DNA from: Saccharomyces paradoxus | Lineage: Eukaryota > Ascomycota > Saccharomycetes > Saccharomycetales > Saccharomycetaceae | Assembly: GCF_002079055.1 (NCBI RefSeq) | Contig: NC_047492.1 | Location: 186,001 to 250,000 of the forward strand | DNA: 64,000 bases | Direction of reading: 5' to 3' | Shown here: positions 40,671 to 51,144 of the stretch, in pieces | Layout of the letters: every line of letters starts with the position of its first letter | Position numbering within the stretch: position 1 is the stretch's first letter | The notes under the pieces: model-generated | Told to the model about the DNA's origin: nothing | What the model saw: the letters and a program-made list of their open reading frames with translations, nothing else | Databases searched by the model: none | Program-made: the position numbers and the translations under genes

Positions 40671-41018
40671 TGCATTCAAGTATATACATATATGTAAGAT
40701 TCCGGTACAGGTATTAAAAAGAAATCATCATCATTATTCTCGATGATTATATATCACACCACGTGAACTTATAGAGGCACGTGACCAGTTGTCACCCCAC
40801 AGGTGTGGCTTTTTTGATGCCGTAGAAAAGACTCACTCACGATCGTCGTAAACCCGTAGTCATCTTCGAGCAAACACTATATATATATATAAATATGCAA
40901 CAGAGAGCAATAGTTCTCGAGGCCGTCACTTCTTTATCGGAAAGAATTCCTGCTTAAATGTGGTGCGCATAGTTCCTTTCAACTACTTTTCCCCGAGGTC
41001 ACTCATTAAAATAACGTA
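40671..41018. promoter_or_regulatory. MET10 promoter with Cbf1 and Met31/32 sites
   Basis: Two CACGTGA boxes (40760-40766 and 40778-40784) are Cbf1/Met4 sites. TGTGGC at 40804-40809, within the palindrome-like CCACAGGTGTGG, is a Met31/Met32 core. A TATA stretch (ACTATATATATATAAATA) lies at about 40877-40893. This arrangement is the established signature of sulfur-assimilation promoters, so MET10 should be induced by methionine limitation. Confidence 0.8.
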
Positions 41019-44000
41019 ATGTCGGTTGAGTTTGCTACCAATCCTTTTGGCGAAGCCAAAATTGCAACTTCACTGCCAAAGTATGGTACACCCGTAACTG
41101 CCATTTCATCTGTGCTGTTCAATAACGTGGACTCCATTTTTGCTTACAAGTCCTTTTCTCAACCTGATTTGCTACATCAAGATCTAAAAAAATGGTCTGA
41201 AAAGAGTGGTAACGAATCATGTGGTAAGACCTATTTCCAAGAGCTAGATATCAGATCTGGTGCTGGTTTGGCTCCTTTAGGATTTTCCCACGGATTGAAA
41301 AATACTACTGCGATTGTTGCCCCAGGGTTTTCGCTACCATACTTCATCAACTCTTTGAAAACCGTCCCACATAATAGTAAGTTTCTTTTGAATGTTGGTG
41401 CTTTAAACTACGACAATGCTACCGGCTCTGTCACCAACGACTACGTGACCGCATTAGATGCTGCTTCCAAGCTGAAGTATGGTGTCGTAACTCCGATTTC
41501 CACTAATGAGGTGCAAAGTGTGGCTTTACTAGCATTGGCGATTGCCACTTTCAGTAATAGTTCTGGAGCTATCAACTTATTTGATGGATTAAACTACTCA
41601 AAAACCGTCATACCGTTGGTCGAATCTGTTCCTGAAGCCTCTATCTTGGCAAAACTATCCAAAGTCATCGCACCAGATGCTGCCTTTGATGATGTTTTGG
41701 ACAAGTTTAATGAATTGACCGGATTGAGACTACATAATTTCCAATATTTTGGTGCTCAGGATGCTGAAACTGTGTTTATCACTTACGGGTCTCTGGAATC
41801 CGAGTTATTCAACTCAATAATTAGTGGTAATAATTCCAAAATCGGGTTAATCAACGTCAGAGTACCATTACCTTTCAACGTGGCTAAGTTTGTCACACAT
41901 GTTCCATCCACTACCAAACAAATTGTTGTTATAGGTCAAACTTTGGACGGTTCTTCGCCTTCTTTCTTGAGATCTCAAGTTTCAGCTGCCTTATTTTACC
42001 ACGGTCGCACGTCAATTAATGTCTCCGAGTACATTTACCAGCCAGACTTCATTTGGTCTCCAAATGCTGTTAAATCTATTGTCTTGTCATTTATACCTGG
42101 ATTCACCTACGATACCGACTCATCTTTCGGTGAAGGATTCATTTATTGGGCGTCTGATAAAAGTATTAATATTGATGTTGCCTCCAAACTTGTGAAGGCT
42201 TTGTCTTTGGAAGATGGGAAGTACGTGTCTTTAAGAACAAAGTTTGATAACTTGGCTAATGCTGGCACCTTCCAGGCTCAATTTGTTACCTCAAAGAAAC
42301 AAATACCCATGTCAAACATCGATTCTACAAAATTATCAATTGTAGAAAATGCTAGTTTATTGAAGCATTTAGACGTAGCTGCTACCGTCGTGGAACAAGG
42401 CTCTATTGCGTTAGTTTCCCAAAAGGCGGTTAAAGATTTGGATTTGGATTCTGTAGAAAGTTATATCAAGAATTTGGGCATTCCTGAATCATTTCTAATT
42501 TCTATTGCTAAGAAAAACATCAAATTGTTTATCATCGATGCCGAGACCATTAATGACGAGTCGAAATTGTCATTATTTACTCAAGCTGTTTTCTGGAAAT
42601 TGGTGTTTAATCTAGATGTCGCAGAATGTACCAACCGTATCTGGAAAAGCATTGATTCAGATGCCAACATTTCAGCAGCTTCAATTTCTGAATTTCTCAC
42701 TGCTGCATTCAAAAATTCCATCAGAGAGGTTCCATCAGCAGTGTACACCAAATTTTCCGAAATCACCATTGAAAAGAAGGATGATGAGAAAGAGCCCGCA
42801 GCTTTACCAATTTTCGTTAATGAGACATCTTTTGTCCCAAATCAAAGTACTGTTGAAGAAATACCATTACCTGAGACGTCTGAGATCTCTGACATTGCCA
42901 AAAAGTTGTCCTTTAAGGAAGCATATGAAGTTGAAAATGAACTAAGACCTGATTTGCCTGTCAAGAACTTCGTCGTGAAAGTTAAAGAAAATAGACGTGT
43001 TACACCCGCTGATTATGATAGATATATTTTCCACATTGAATTTGATATTTCTGGTACTGGAATGACTTATGACATTGGTGAAGCCCTCGGTATTCATGCC
43101 AGAAACAATGAAACTTTAGTCAAAGAATTCCTACAATTTTATGGTCTAAATGAATTCGATATTGTCTTAGTCCCAAACAAGGACAACCATCATTTATTGG
43201 AAACAAGGACCGTTCTACAGGCGTTTGTGGAGAATTTGGATATTTTTGGGAAACCACCAAAGAGATTTTACGAGTCGTTGATTCCATATGCCACTAACGA
43301 AGATGAGAAGAAAAAGTTGGAGGATCTGGTTACTCCTGCTGGTGCAGTAGATTTGAAAAGATTTCAAGATGTGGAGTATTATACGTATGCCGATATCTTT
43401 GAATTATTTCCATCCGTTCGTCCAGCTCTTGAGGAACTCGTTACTATAATCGAGCCGTTGAAGAGAAGAGAATACTCTATCGCCTCCTCTCAGAAAGTTC
43501 ATCCAAATGAAGTTCATTTGTTGATCGTCGTTGTCGATTGGGTGGATAATAAGGGCAGAAAAAGGTACGGCCAAGCTTCTAAGTATATTTCAGACCTGGC
43601 TGTCGGTTCAGAATTGGTCGTCAGCGTTAAACCATCTGTTATGAAATTACCCCCATCTCCAAAGCAACCTGTTATCATGAGTGGTTTGGGTACTGGTTTG
43701 GCTCCATTCAAGGCCATTGTTGAAGAGAAATTATGGCAAAAGCAGCAAGGTTATGAAATTGGTGAAGTTTTCCTATACCTAGGTTCAAGACACAAAAGAG
43801 AGGAATATCTATACGGTGAATTATGGGAGGCTTACAAAGATGCAGGTATTATTACGCACATCGGTGCTGCTTTCTCAAGAGACCAACCACAAAAGATTTA
43901 TATCCAAGATCGTATTAAAGAGAATTTGGATGAATTAAAGACTGCAATGATTGATAATAAAGGTTCCTTTTACTTGTGTGGTCCTACCTGGCCTGTTCCA

Positions 44001-44126
44001 GATATTACTCAAGCTTTGCAAGAAATCCTGGCTAAAGACGCTAAAGAGAGAGGCGTTAAAGTCGACTTGGATGCCGCGATTGAAGAATTAAAGGAGACAT
44101 CAAGATACATCTTAGAAGTCTACTAG
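41019..44126 (+). CDS. MET10: Sulfite reductase alpha subunit Met10
   Basis: A 1035-residue flavoprotein subunit that passes electrons from NADPH to the beta subunit Met5, for reduction of sulfite to sulfide in sulfate assimilation (cytosol). The N-terminal half (about 1-600) resembles pyruvate:ferredoxin-oxidoreductase-type domains. The C-terminal part is a ferredoxin-NADP reductase module: FAD-binding RREYSIASS at about 815-823, NADPH-binding SGLGTGLAPFKAIVEE near 887-902, YLGSRHKREEYLYGEL and FYLCGPTWPVPDITQ near 983. No flavodoxin (FMN) domain is apparent. The length equals S. cerevisiae Met10. Confidence 0.97.
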   Translation: MSVEFATNPFGEAKIATSLPKYGTPVTAISSVLFNNVDSIFAYKSFSQPDLLHQDLKKWSEKSGNESCGKTYFQELDIRSGAGLAPLGFSHGLKNTTAIVAPGFSLPYFINSLKTVPHNSKFLLNVGALNYDNATGSVTNDYVTALDAASKLKYGVVTPISTNEVQSVALLALAIATFSNSSGAINLFDGLNYSKTVIPLVESVPEASILAKLSKVIAPDAAFDDVLDKFNELTGLRLHNFQYFGAQDAETVFITYGSLESELFNSIISGNNSKIGLINVRVPLPFNVAKFVTHVPSTTKQIVVIGQTLDGSSPSFLRSQVSAALFYHGRTSINVSEYIYQPDFIWSPNAVKSIVLSFIPGFTYDTDSSFGEGFIYWASDKSINIDVASKLVKALSLEDGKYVSLRTKFDNLANAGTFQAQFVTSKKQIPMSNIDSTKLSIVENASLLKHLDVAATVVEQGSIALVSQKAVKDLDLDSVESYIKNLGIPESFLISIAKKNIKLFIIDAETINDESKLSLFTQAVFWKLVFNLDVAECTNRIWKSIDSDANISAASISEFLTAAFKNSIREVPSAVYTKFSEITIEKKDDEKEPAALPIFVNETSFVPNQSTVEEIPLPETSEISDIAKKLSFKEAYEVENELRPDLPVKNFVVKVKENRRVTPADYDRYIFHIEFDISGTGMTYDIGEALGIHARNNETLVKEFLQFYGLNEFDIVLVPNKDNHHLLETRTVLQAFVENLDIFGKPPKRFYESLIPYATNEDEKKKLEDLVTPAGAVDLKRFQDVEYYTYADIFELFPSVRPALEELVTIIEPLKRREYSIASSQKVHPNEVHLLIVVVDWVDNKGRKRYGQASKYISDLAVGSELVVSVKPSVMKLPPSPKQPVIMSGLGTGLAPFKAIVEEKLWQKQQGYEIGEVFLYLGSRHKREEYLYGELWEAYKDAGIITHIGAAFSRDQPQKIYIQDRIKENLDELKTAMIDNKGSFYLCGPTWPVPDITQALQEILAKDAKERGVKVDLDAAIEELKETSRYILEVY

Positions 44127-44315
44127 TTTCTTTTTGTAACAAAGAAAAACATATATTTATTTATTAAATGTGTCTTGAACATTTCTTTTTTTTACTTTTA
44201 GTTTTCTTATATATGCAGCTTTTTATATTAGCTCCAAAAATAAAAAAATTATTAGAATAAAGTTACAGTATAATATTTCGCTGTCTTATGAATGCTAAAT
44301 TTGGGAGCCAATCAA
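44127..44315. terminator. Convergent 3' ends of MET10 and SMC2
   Basis: An AT-rich 189-base gap with T-tracts and TATATA efficiency elements on both sides, where both transcripts should end. By synteny ARS608 lies near here in S. cerevisiae; I see AT-rich sequence but no strong match to the ARS consensus. Confidence 0.4.
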
Positions 44316-47300
44316 TCACATTATACTAACTACGGAAGTACCATCTTGAAATCTCGTCCTGAAGACCCTATTAGCATTGGTAAACATACCTTCCTTAAGC
44401 GAGACTACAATAAACTGAGATCCTCTAAACCTTGTCTTGATCAAATGACCTATGTTTTGTGTATGACTTAAATCAAGAGCAGCATCAACTTCATCTAAGA
44501 TATACATGGGCGCTGGTCGAAATTGTAACAATGCCATAATCAACGACAAAGCAATCAAGGATCTTTGCCCACCGGACAATTCAATTAAGCTTTCCTTCCA
44601 TATATTACCAAGCTTCACTTTAACCTCTAAACCCTGCGTTACGTCCTTATCTTTGCATGGAACCAACTTGGCGAATGAGTTTGGTAAAAGATCTGCAAAA
44701 ATATTACCAAAATCAAGTGTCACCTTTTCCCATGTTTTGACTAAAGTTTCTCTTTTATATTCGTTCAACTTCGATATAGTCTCTTGAATTTTCATTTTAT
44801 CTTTTTCAATCGTTTTAATCATTGTTTTTAATGCTGCTTCCTTTTTCTCAACATTTTCTATCATATTCATAATATTTGGATTAACCTTTTTCCTAAGCTC
44901 TTGAAACTTCTCGTTCAATTGTTTACTCCTCTCTCTATAAGTAGCTAAGTCGATACCTTCATTTTGCTTGACGATATTTGTCACTAGATCAAAATCCTCC
45001 AGAAAATCGTGTTCCTGTCGCAGCTCTTCAATTCTCTTTTCCATATTATTCGTATTAGACTTGTATTTATTTAAGTCATAGACCAGTTTTTGTAGTTCTA
45101 ATTCACTGCTTTTTTTCCCTTCCTGTTTTTTCTTTATCAATGTTTCCAACTCATTTAATTCATCATCAATGTCCATCAACCTTTTCTTTTCTTCGTTCAG
45201 TTCTGTTTGGATTGTTACAAGATCATCTTCAATGCCTCGTATTTTGTCTTCCAATTCAGAATTTTCCAATTTTAAACTTTCAATAGATTTCACATAGTTC
45301 TGCAACAACGCCTTATTAGAATCTAATTCGGAGCTCAACTGCTCTGTTTCTAATTCAAAATTTTGAAACAAGTCATATTTACGTTCTGACTCTGATTCCT
45401 GCTCTTCCAATTCTTTAGCCAATAGTTTTAATTCCTTCTTCAATTCATCCAACTTGGATCCTTTATCGCTATCATATTCCTTCATGTCCTTTTCAATAGT
45501 CCAAACTTCTTCTTGACATCTTTGTAAGCTCATTTGCTTGATTTTGATTTCATTCTCGCACTCTCCAATATCTCTTAAAATTTCTTCGTTCCTAGCCATT
45601 ATTTGGGAAGACGGATTCACTTCGAGACTACGCTTAGCCAAATCCAATTTATGCAACGAAAGATTCAAATCACTTTGAATGGTCTTTGTTTTTTGCGATG
45701 TAGCATATTGCGTCTGTAGCTCCTCTGTGACATGATTAAGATCAGCCTGAATGGTCTCAATTTGTTTTTGAATTTGATTGTATTTTTGAATATCAACTAA
45801 TAACGATTCAGAGGTATTCCTACTACCACCAGACAATGTACCTTCTGGATCATACACATCACCTTGAAGCGTGATACTTCTAGCACGGATCTTTGGATGG
45901 AAGGTAATTTTCTTTGCGGTTTCCGGGTCTTCACAGATCAAACTATTTCCAAAAATAAATTCCATAGCTTTGGTGACAGATTTATCAAACCTTATTAAAT
46001 TTATTGCCAACTCAACCTTGCCTGGAGCAATCGTCTTGGCTAGCTCAAGTACTTGGGAGCTTATTGGTCTTGTGTATATTTTGTCAAGAGGTATGATGGT
46101 AACACGCTTGCGTAACCTTCCTCTTTCCAACAGCTGAGTGGCCGTCTGGGAGTCCTGTACAACGACATTGAAAAGCCTGCCTCCAGCACACGTTTGCAAA
46201 GCAGTAGAATAACGAATATTATCATCATCTAATTGGAAAAGTTGACCCACCACGCCATGGACAAAGCTGGCTTTAAAATCAGGATAAGGTTTCGTATAGT
46301 TAAATTCCAGGTTTGTCACGCGCCTTTTTAAATATTCAGAATCCTTACATATTTGGTAATATTGACTCTTCAATTTATTCTCCCTTTGCTTTAAATCTTT
46401 AATTCGCGATGGATCAAATCCATATTCGACTAGTTGGGCTTGCAGTTTATCACAAATTCCTTGACATTCTTTAACATGCTTCATATTCAATTTGTTATCA
46501 TTTGTGGCTTCCTTTAATTTAGGTTCAATAGTCAACAGCTCCTTCTTCAACAGCTCCATTTTCATGTTTGATTTCTTTATCGCCAGGGAAATGTCGTTCA
46601 ACTCAGTCTTTGCTTTGGCCAACTGTGCATTATAACCGCCGTCTGCGGCACCAGTCGATGAAATACCCGTGGTTAAAGTGGACACTAATTCTTCTTTCCG
46701 TTTATAAAGATCCCTTTGTCTACTGAGCTGCTCCTGTACCATTTTATAATCCTTTTCGGTGTTGGCGTATGCCGATTTCTTTTCAGTTAGTTTTGTAGAG
46801 GAGCTTGCAATTTCTGATTCTAGAACTTTTAATTTTTCACTAGTGTCATTTAAATTTTCCACTTTTATCGAAAGTGAAGTTTTCAAACGAGAAATTTCAT
46901 TTAAAAGGTCGTTCTCCTTATTTTCCAACTTGGAAATTGTACCCTCCTTGTCTAGTTCCTTTTCCTTCTGAAGCTTGATTTCCTCAACATCTTCGTTCAG
47001 ACTGTCAATTTCTTGGGTGGTTTTCTCAATAAATTCATTCAACATTTTCATACGGGTCTCACCATTCTCTAAGGTTTCTCTTATCGATGTATGCTTATGT
47101 TTAATGTTATAGTAATCATGAGATACCACAATTCTTTCGGTTTTCTCCAAATCAGTTTGAGTAGATTGGAATTCTAGGAACATTCTCTTTTCGTTTCGAA
47201 GTTTTTCCAGTTTAGGTTCAATCTCTTCGGTTAAAAGAGTCCTGTTCTCTTGCAATTTAGTTTCCTTCTTAGACATTGTTCTTTCTGCCTTTTCCCTACG

Positions 47301-47828
47301 ATCTTCGAACATCTTTGTCCCAGCTGCCTCTTCGATCAATGATAAAATCTCTGAGGGTTTCATATTCAAAACCTTTGTAATTTTACCTTGCATGATTAAA
47401 AAATTAGGATTATTGATATTTAACTGCACGGATTGAAATAATTGCAAAACGGATTGTTGGGGTGCCCTGTGCCCATTTATCAGATACTTGGAAGTTCCAC
47501 CAAGCACAACTTGCCTTGTAACAGAAATTTGGGGGGAGTTAGTAAACCCAATGGGAGAATTTGATTTATCGGTATTATCAAAAACGATGGTTACGCTTGC
47601 CTTTGTAACACCAGCTTGGCCACGCTTATAGATCAGGTCTTGCAAACTCGATGCTCGAACAGTGCTCATTGATGCTATACCCAGCACGAAGCAAATGGCA
47701 TCCAAGATGTTCGACTTACCAGACCCATTTAAACCCGTAATGGCATTGAATTGAGGATCCCAGTCAGTAATGACCGTTCTTGTAGCGTACGATTTGAAAC
47801 CATCAATAATCAACTCCTCCACCTTCAT
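44316..47828 (-). CDS. SMC2: Condensin ATPase subunit Smc2
   Basis: A 1170-residue SMC protein of condensin, which compacts and separates mitotic chromosomes. The Walker A motif GLNGSGKSN is at about 33-41. Long coiled coils run at about 170-500 and 670-1020, with the hinge between them (about 515-640, VHGVVGQLFQL, AGGRLFNVVV). The C-terminal head has the ABC signature LSGGQRSLIALSL (about 1084) and Walker B YILDEVDAALD (about 1108). The length equals S. cerevisiae Smc2. An MCB box lies upstream. Confidence 0.97.
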   Translation of the reverse strand: MKVEELIIDGFKSYATRTVITDWDPQFNAITGLNGSGKSNILDAICFVLGIASMSTVRASSLQDLIYKRGQAGVTKASVTIVFDNTDKSNSPIGFTNSPQISVTRQVVLGGTSKYLINGHRAPQQSVLQLFQSVQLNINNPNFLIMQGKITKVLNMKPSEILSLIEEAAGTKMFEDRREKAERTMSKKETKLQENRTLLTEEIEPKLEKLRNEKRMFLEFQSTQTDLEKTERIVVSHDYYNIKHKHTSIRETLENGETRMKMLNEFIEKTTQEIDSLNEDVEEIKLQKEKELDKEGTISKLENKENDLLNEISRLKTSLSIKVENLNDTSEKLKVLESEIASSSTKLTEKKSAYANTEKDYKMVQEQLSRQRDLYKRKEELVSTLTTGISSTGAADGGYNAQLAKAKTELNDISLAIKKSNMKMELLKKELLTIEPKLKEATNDNKLNMKHVKECQGICDKLQAQLVEYGFDPSRIKDLKQRENKLKSQYYQICKDSEYLKRRVTNLEFNYTKPYPDFKASFVHGVVGQLFQLDDDNIRYSTALQTCAGGRLFNVVVQDSQTATQLLERGRLRKRVTIIPLDKIYTRPISSQVLELAKTIAPGKVELAINLIRFDKSVTKAMEFIFGNSLICEDPETAKKITFHPKIRARSITLQGDVYDPEGTLSGGSRNTSESLLVDIQKYNQIQKQIETIQADLNHVTEELQTQYATSQKTKTIQSDLNLSLHKLDLAKRSLEVNPSSQIMARNEEILRDIGECENEIKIKQMSLQRCQEEVWTIEKDMKEYDSDKGSKLDELKKELKLLAKELEEQESESERKYDLFQNFELETEQLSSELDSNKALLQNYVKSIESLKLENSELEDKIRGIEDDLVTIQTELNEEKKRLMDIDDELNELETLIKKKQEGKKSSELELQKLVYDLNKYKSNTNNMEKRIEELRQEHDFLEDFDLVTNIVKQNEGIDLATYRERSKQLNEKFQELRKKVNPNIMNMIENVEKKEAALKTMIKTIEKDKMKIQETISKLNEYKRETLVKTWEKVTLDFGNIFADLLPNSFAKLVPCKDKDVTQGLEVKVKLGNIWKESLIELSGGQRSLIALSLIMALLQFRPAPMYILDEVDAALDLSHTQNIGHLIKTRFRGSQFIVVSLKEGMFTNANRVFRTRFQDGTSVVSIM

Positions 47829-48229
47829 GCAGTAAAAATGCTAAAATTGACTTGTGTGTTTGCGTCCTCTGTTTCGAGGTTTCCTTACCTGTGCCGATTG
47901 TTTGCTCTTGTTGATCTTAAAATTACAAATGCCCATCACCAGAACTGCACAACACGCTAATCACTATAAACGCGTGAAGTATAAAGCCATCTTATCCAAG
48001 CAAGAAAACAAATCACCCACGGAACAATGCTTCACGAGTGAGGGAACGTTTTATAAGAGTGTACTAAAGATTTTACTTTGAAGAAATATTCTATTACTAC
48101 AAAAACTAATTTAGATATTTTTCTTTAAAAAATAAGTGTTGTTATATTGTATTGTTTCGCTTTGAGGAATTTTTGAGTTATCTTTTTTTTTTTTTAAATC
48201 TTGCTTAAAGAATGACTATTTTACATAAT
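47829..48229. promoter_or_regulatory. SMC2 promoter (MCB box) and RPL2A 3' region
   Basis: ACGCGT at 47970-47975, about 140 bases upstream of the SMC2 ATG, is an MBF site fitting periodic G1/S expression. The half near 48229 is AT-rich with a long T tract (about 48185-48196) and belongs to the RPL2A 3' end. Confidence 0.6.
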
Positions 48230-49139
48230 CTAATCTTGGGTCTTTTGAGAACCACGTAACAAACCAGTTCTTCTGGCGGCAATCAAACCGGCCTTTTGAC
48301 CAGAAACGGCACCTCTAGATATAGTAGAAGCCTTACCAATATGTTGATGGTTACCACCACCGTGAGGGTGATCAACTGGATTCATGGCAACACCACGGGT
48401 CTTTGGCCAAGAGTTTCTCTTCAATCTGTACTTGTGGAAAGCACGACCAGCCTTCAACAATGGCTTGTCAACTCTACCACCACCGGCAATGACACCGATG
48501 ACACCTCTAGCGTCAGAAGAAATAACCTTCTTGGCACCGGATGGTAATCTGACTCTGGTCTTGTTTTCATCTGGGTTGTGACCAATGATGATAACGTAGT
48601 TACCAGAAGCTCTAGCTAGAGCGCCTCTGTCACCTGGCTTTTCTTCAACATTAGAGACAATGGTACCTTCTGGGACGGAACCCAATGGCAAGACGTTACC
48701 GACGTTCAAAGAAGCCTTCTTACCGGCGTAAATGAATTGACCAGTGTGGACACCTTCGTTAGCAATGAAGATTTCTTCACGCAATCTGTACTTGTATGGG
48801 TCACGGAAGACAACCTTGGCCAATGGGGCACCTCTACCGGAGTCGTGGACGATTTGCTTAACGATACCACGAATGTAACCGTGACGTTCAGCATAATCCA
48901 AAGTTCTCAACTTGGCAGCACCTTGTCTCAATCTGGTGTGGGAGGTGAAGATAGAACCAGCACCCTTTCTTTGGTTACGAATAACTCTACCTGAACGAAA
49001 AATAATGAGAAGAAACACAGTTCTGTTAGTACAGATGATACATTTTCAACGAAAGGAATAAATGAACTATAATAGGGTGCGATGACATTGCGCCACTACG
49101 ACATTCACAGTTGCTAAAACATAATGCTAACATACCCAT
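48230..49139 (-). CDS. RPL2A: Ribosomal protein uL2, Rpl2a (two exons)
   Basis: Spliced gene. Exon 1 is only 49136-49139 (ATGG). The intron is 48991-49135 (145 bases), with GTATGT, a TACTAAC branchpoint complementary to 49025-49031 and TTCAG at its end. Exon 2 is 48230-48990. The product has 254 residues starting [16 protein letters not shown]. It is a core large-subunit protein at the peptidyl-transferase centre; the conserved [12 protein letters not shown] loop is near the C-terminus. Codon use is strongly biased, as in highly expressed genes. RPL2B, elsewhere in the genome, encodes the same protein in S. cerevisiae; synteny decides for RPL2A. The unspliced upstream reading (FLLIIFRS) is intron. 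Confidence 0.97.
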
Positions 49140-49828
49140 TGCTTATTGATCTAATGGTTTCTTGGTTGACTCAGAAATAGTTATTATTCACTAAAAAAAG
49201 ACCCTAGTAAGAGAAATACGTGCTGATGATACTGAAGGAGGAGGGGAGGGTTCAATCGATCATGCGTATGCGATAGTGCATTGCGTAGTAATCGATAGGT
49301 TCACATCCATGTGCAATGGCTAGTTAGTGGTGCGGTTTGGCAATTCCCATACTATGCCAGAGTGATTGGATCCTGCTGAGCGATGCCAAACCATTGACTG
49401 TAGGTCCAAACCATACTGGAGCCCTGCTTGGAAGCAGTGGCAGAGTAGGCGGGGAAAGCTTGGCCGCTAGGCAGAACTGCCTGTATGTTTACCAGGAAAT
49501 TGGGACGGACCTCTGTCTACAGTACTAACGGACGCAGAAGGGGAAGTGGGAAAAGTGGGAGACCATGAGGTAAGAGGCTTTCACAATTTTCTTTGGAAAG
49601 CGCGCGCAGAGCAAGGCCTCATTATTTTAAAAAAGCAGCTCTTACACGAATAAGAAATGGGTGTTGGAGGATGTACGGATGAAGAAGTGCATAGTCTTCG
49701 AAAGTATTGCATTGCCGCAAAAGGAAAGAAAATAATAGGTAGAATTTAGTTTTATTTAGCCATTAACGAACATATGTATTTTATGTCACTTTCTTACTGT
49801 TTGTACTCCATCTCAATTGTATAAAGCT
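49140..49828. promoter_or_regulatory. RPL2A promoter with Rap1-like sites
   Basis: On the minus strand two close Rap1-like sequences occur at 49656-49681 (CATCCGTACATCC and AACACCCATTT), the paired arrangement of ribosomal-protein promoters, about 520 bases before the ATG. No convincing gene lies in the 689 bases; a 63-codon plus-strand ORF at 49337 is probably chance. Confidence 0.65.
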
Positions 49829-50668
49829 CTAAGCAGCGGCCACAGTTGGACGATCAGAAGAAGAAGCTGGTGGAGGTGGGACATTGTTGGTTTCTGCATT
49901 GTCTTGCACTTCTTGTGCTGGCTCTGCTGGCTCTACTGGCGCTGCTAATGCTGCTGGAGGAGGATCGCGCGCATTTGTTAGGTTATCCTTGACCAGTTGT
50001 TTAATTTCTTGAATCTTGGAGACGTAGGCGGGCTTTACAATTATCGGTTTGCCCCTCAAAGTAGCTGTCTTAACCACATTGTCACAAATGTCCCCAATGG
50101 GGGTTTCAGATTGTAAAGTAACCAAAGCGGCAGTAATCTGGTGTGGAGCAAAGGGAATACACTTCCTCCTATACACTTTGGACCTATAAATCCAGATCTC
50201 TTGTGGCGAGTAAAGCTGAAACAACTCACGGATCTCACTGTCGGTGATATCATCTGGCAAATCGTGACAGTATACCGTGTCCGCAGCAGTTTCTGGTGTT
50301 TTCTTATCCTTCTTTTTTTCCTTGGGATTTTTAGCGTCTGCATCTGGAGTAGAAGTTGCCTCGTAGGGGACGTGCAATTTTAAGAATAGTTTCTGATTTT
50401 GGAAAACGGTTCCGTTCAGGTCTTTAATGGCCTTCAGAGCCAAAGTGTTGTTTGCAAACTGGGCAAACGCTATACCTAGCGGTTTGCGAGGGTTATTACT
50501 GTGCCTTTTGCTGAACCTGCGAACTGTCTGTGTTGGAATCAAGACTGAGCTGGCGCCATAATTGTTCAGGAAGGTGTGTAGGTCACGCTCACTGGCCGTG
50601 AAAGGCAGGTTCGAAATGTAAACTGTGGTAATGGTAGTGGTGGTGTCAGTGCTCACTTGTTCTGTCAT
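49829..50668 (-). CDS. RRT5: RRM protein Rrt5 (YFR032C)
   Basis: A 279-residue protein with two RRM domains. RRM1 is at about 15-100 (VYISNLPFTASERDL, KPLGIAFAQFANNTLALKAI) and RRM2 at about 131-215 (VYCHDLPDDITDSEI). A Lys/Glu-rich linker joins them, and an Ala/Pro-rich tail ends in PPPPASSSDRPT. The S. cerevisiae gene is expressed mainly in sporulation and was linked to regulation of rDNA transcription; I know of no mechanism. The S. cerevisiae protein is about ten residues longer as I remember it. The ATG at 50668 gives a typical start just before RRM1. Confidence 0.9.
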   Translation of the reverse strand: MTEQVSTDTTTTITTVYISNLPFTASERDLHTFLNNYGASSVLIPTQTVRRFSKRHSNNPRKPLGIAFAQFANNTLALKAIKDLNGTVFQNQKLFLKLHVPYEATSTPDADAKNPKEKKKDKKTPETAADTVYCHDLPDDITDSEIRELFQLYSPQEIWIYRSKVYRRKCIPFAPHQITAALVTLQSETPIGDICDNVVKTATLRGKPIIVKPAYVSKIQEIKQLVKDNLTNARDPPPAALAAPVEPAEPAQEVQDNAETNNVPPPPASSSDRPTVAAA

Positions 50669-50961
50669 TGCGTGTGCGTTTGCGTGTGTGTATGCGTATG
50701 CGTAGCCTTATACCAAGTTATGTGTTATTACTTTAGAAAAGGGAATCGCAATTTGTTTTATATAATCATTCACATTTTGTTGCTATAATTTGTGACGTTT
50801 CTTTTGTGGCACAACGGCGGGAAGATGATAAAAAAAAAAGAAATAAAAAAACCGTGCTGGATATTAAGATAAATTTTCCTTCAATTAAGATAATAAAACA
50901 TGTTATATAAAATCAGACAAAATAATATGTAAATTTTTAACGTATTATAATCTTAAAAAGT

Positions 50962-51141
50962 TTATTTCTTGGCAGCAGCCAAAGCCTTAGCAGTACCGTG
51001 TAGAGCATGCTTGTGGTTTCTTCTAAACTTTGGATCAACACCTTTCAAAGAAGGGTACTTGTAGGTCTTTGGCTTCTTAATACCGTTTCTGTGAGCCTTT
51101 CTGGTTTGGTTGTGAGCGGTATGGTTCTTAGACTTAGCCAT
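50962..51141 (-). CDS. RPL29: Ribosomal protein eL29, Rpl29
   Basis: A 59-residue, very basic protein starting [20 protein letters not shown] and ending ALAAAKK, a complete eL29 of the large subunit. Codons are of the highly expressed type. The ATG at 51141 is preceded on the same strand by a TACTAAC box and a pyrimidine-rich CAG, suggesting an intron in the 5' leader (separate entry). Paired Rap1-like sites lie about 580-600 bases upstream. Confidence 0.97.
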
Positions 51142-51144
51142 TTT

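Noticed and set aside
44127-44315. Possible ARS608 between MET10 and SMC2
   Set aside because: Only synteny supports it; I could not find a good match to the ARS consensus.
46759-46971. Frames antisense to SMC2 coiled coil
   Set aside because: Shadows of heptad-repeat codons.
47525-47540. TACTAAC-like sequence (GTTAGTA on the plus strand) inside SMC2
   Set aside because: It lies in continuous, conserved coding sequence near the SMC2 N-terminus with no fitting splice-site pair.
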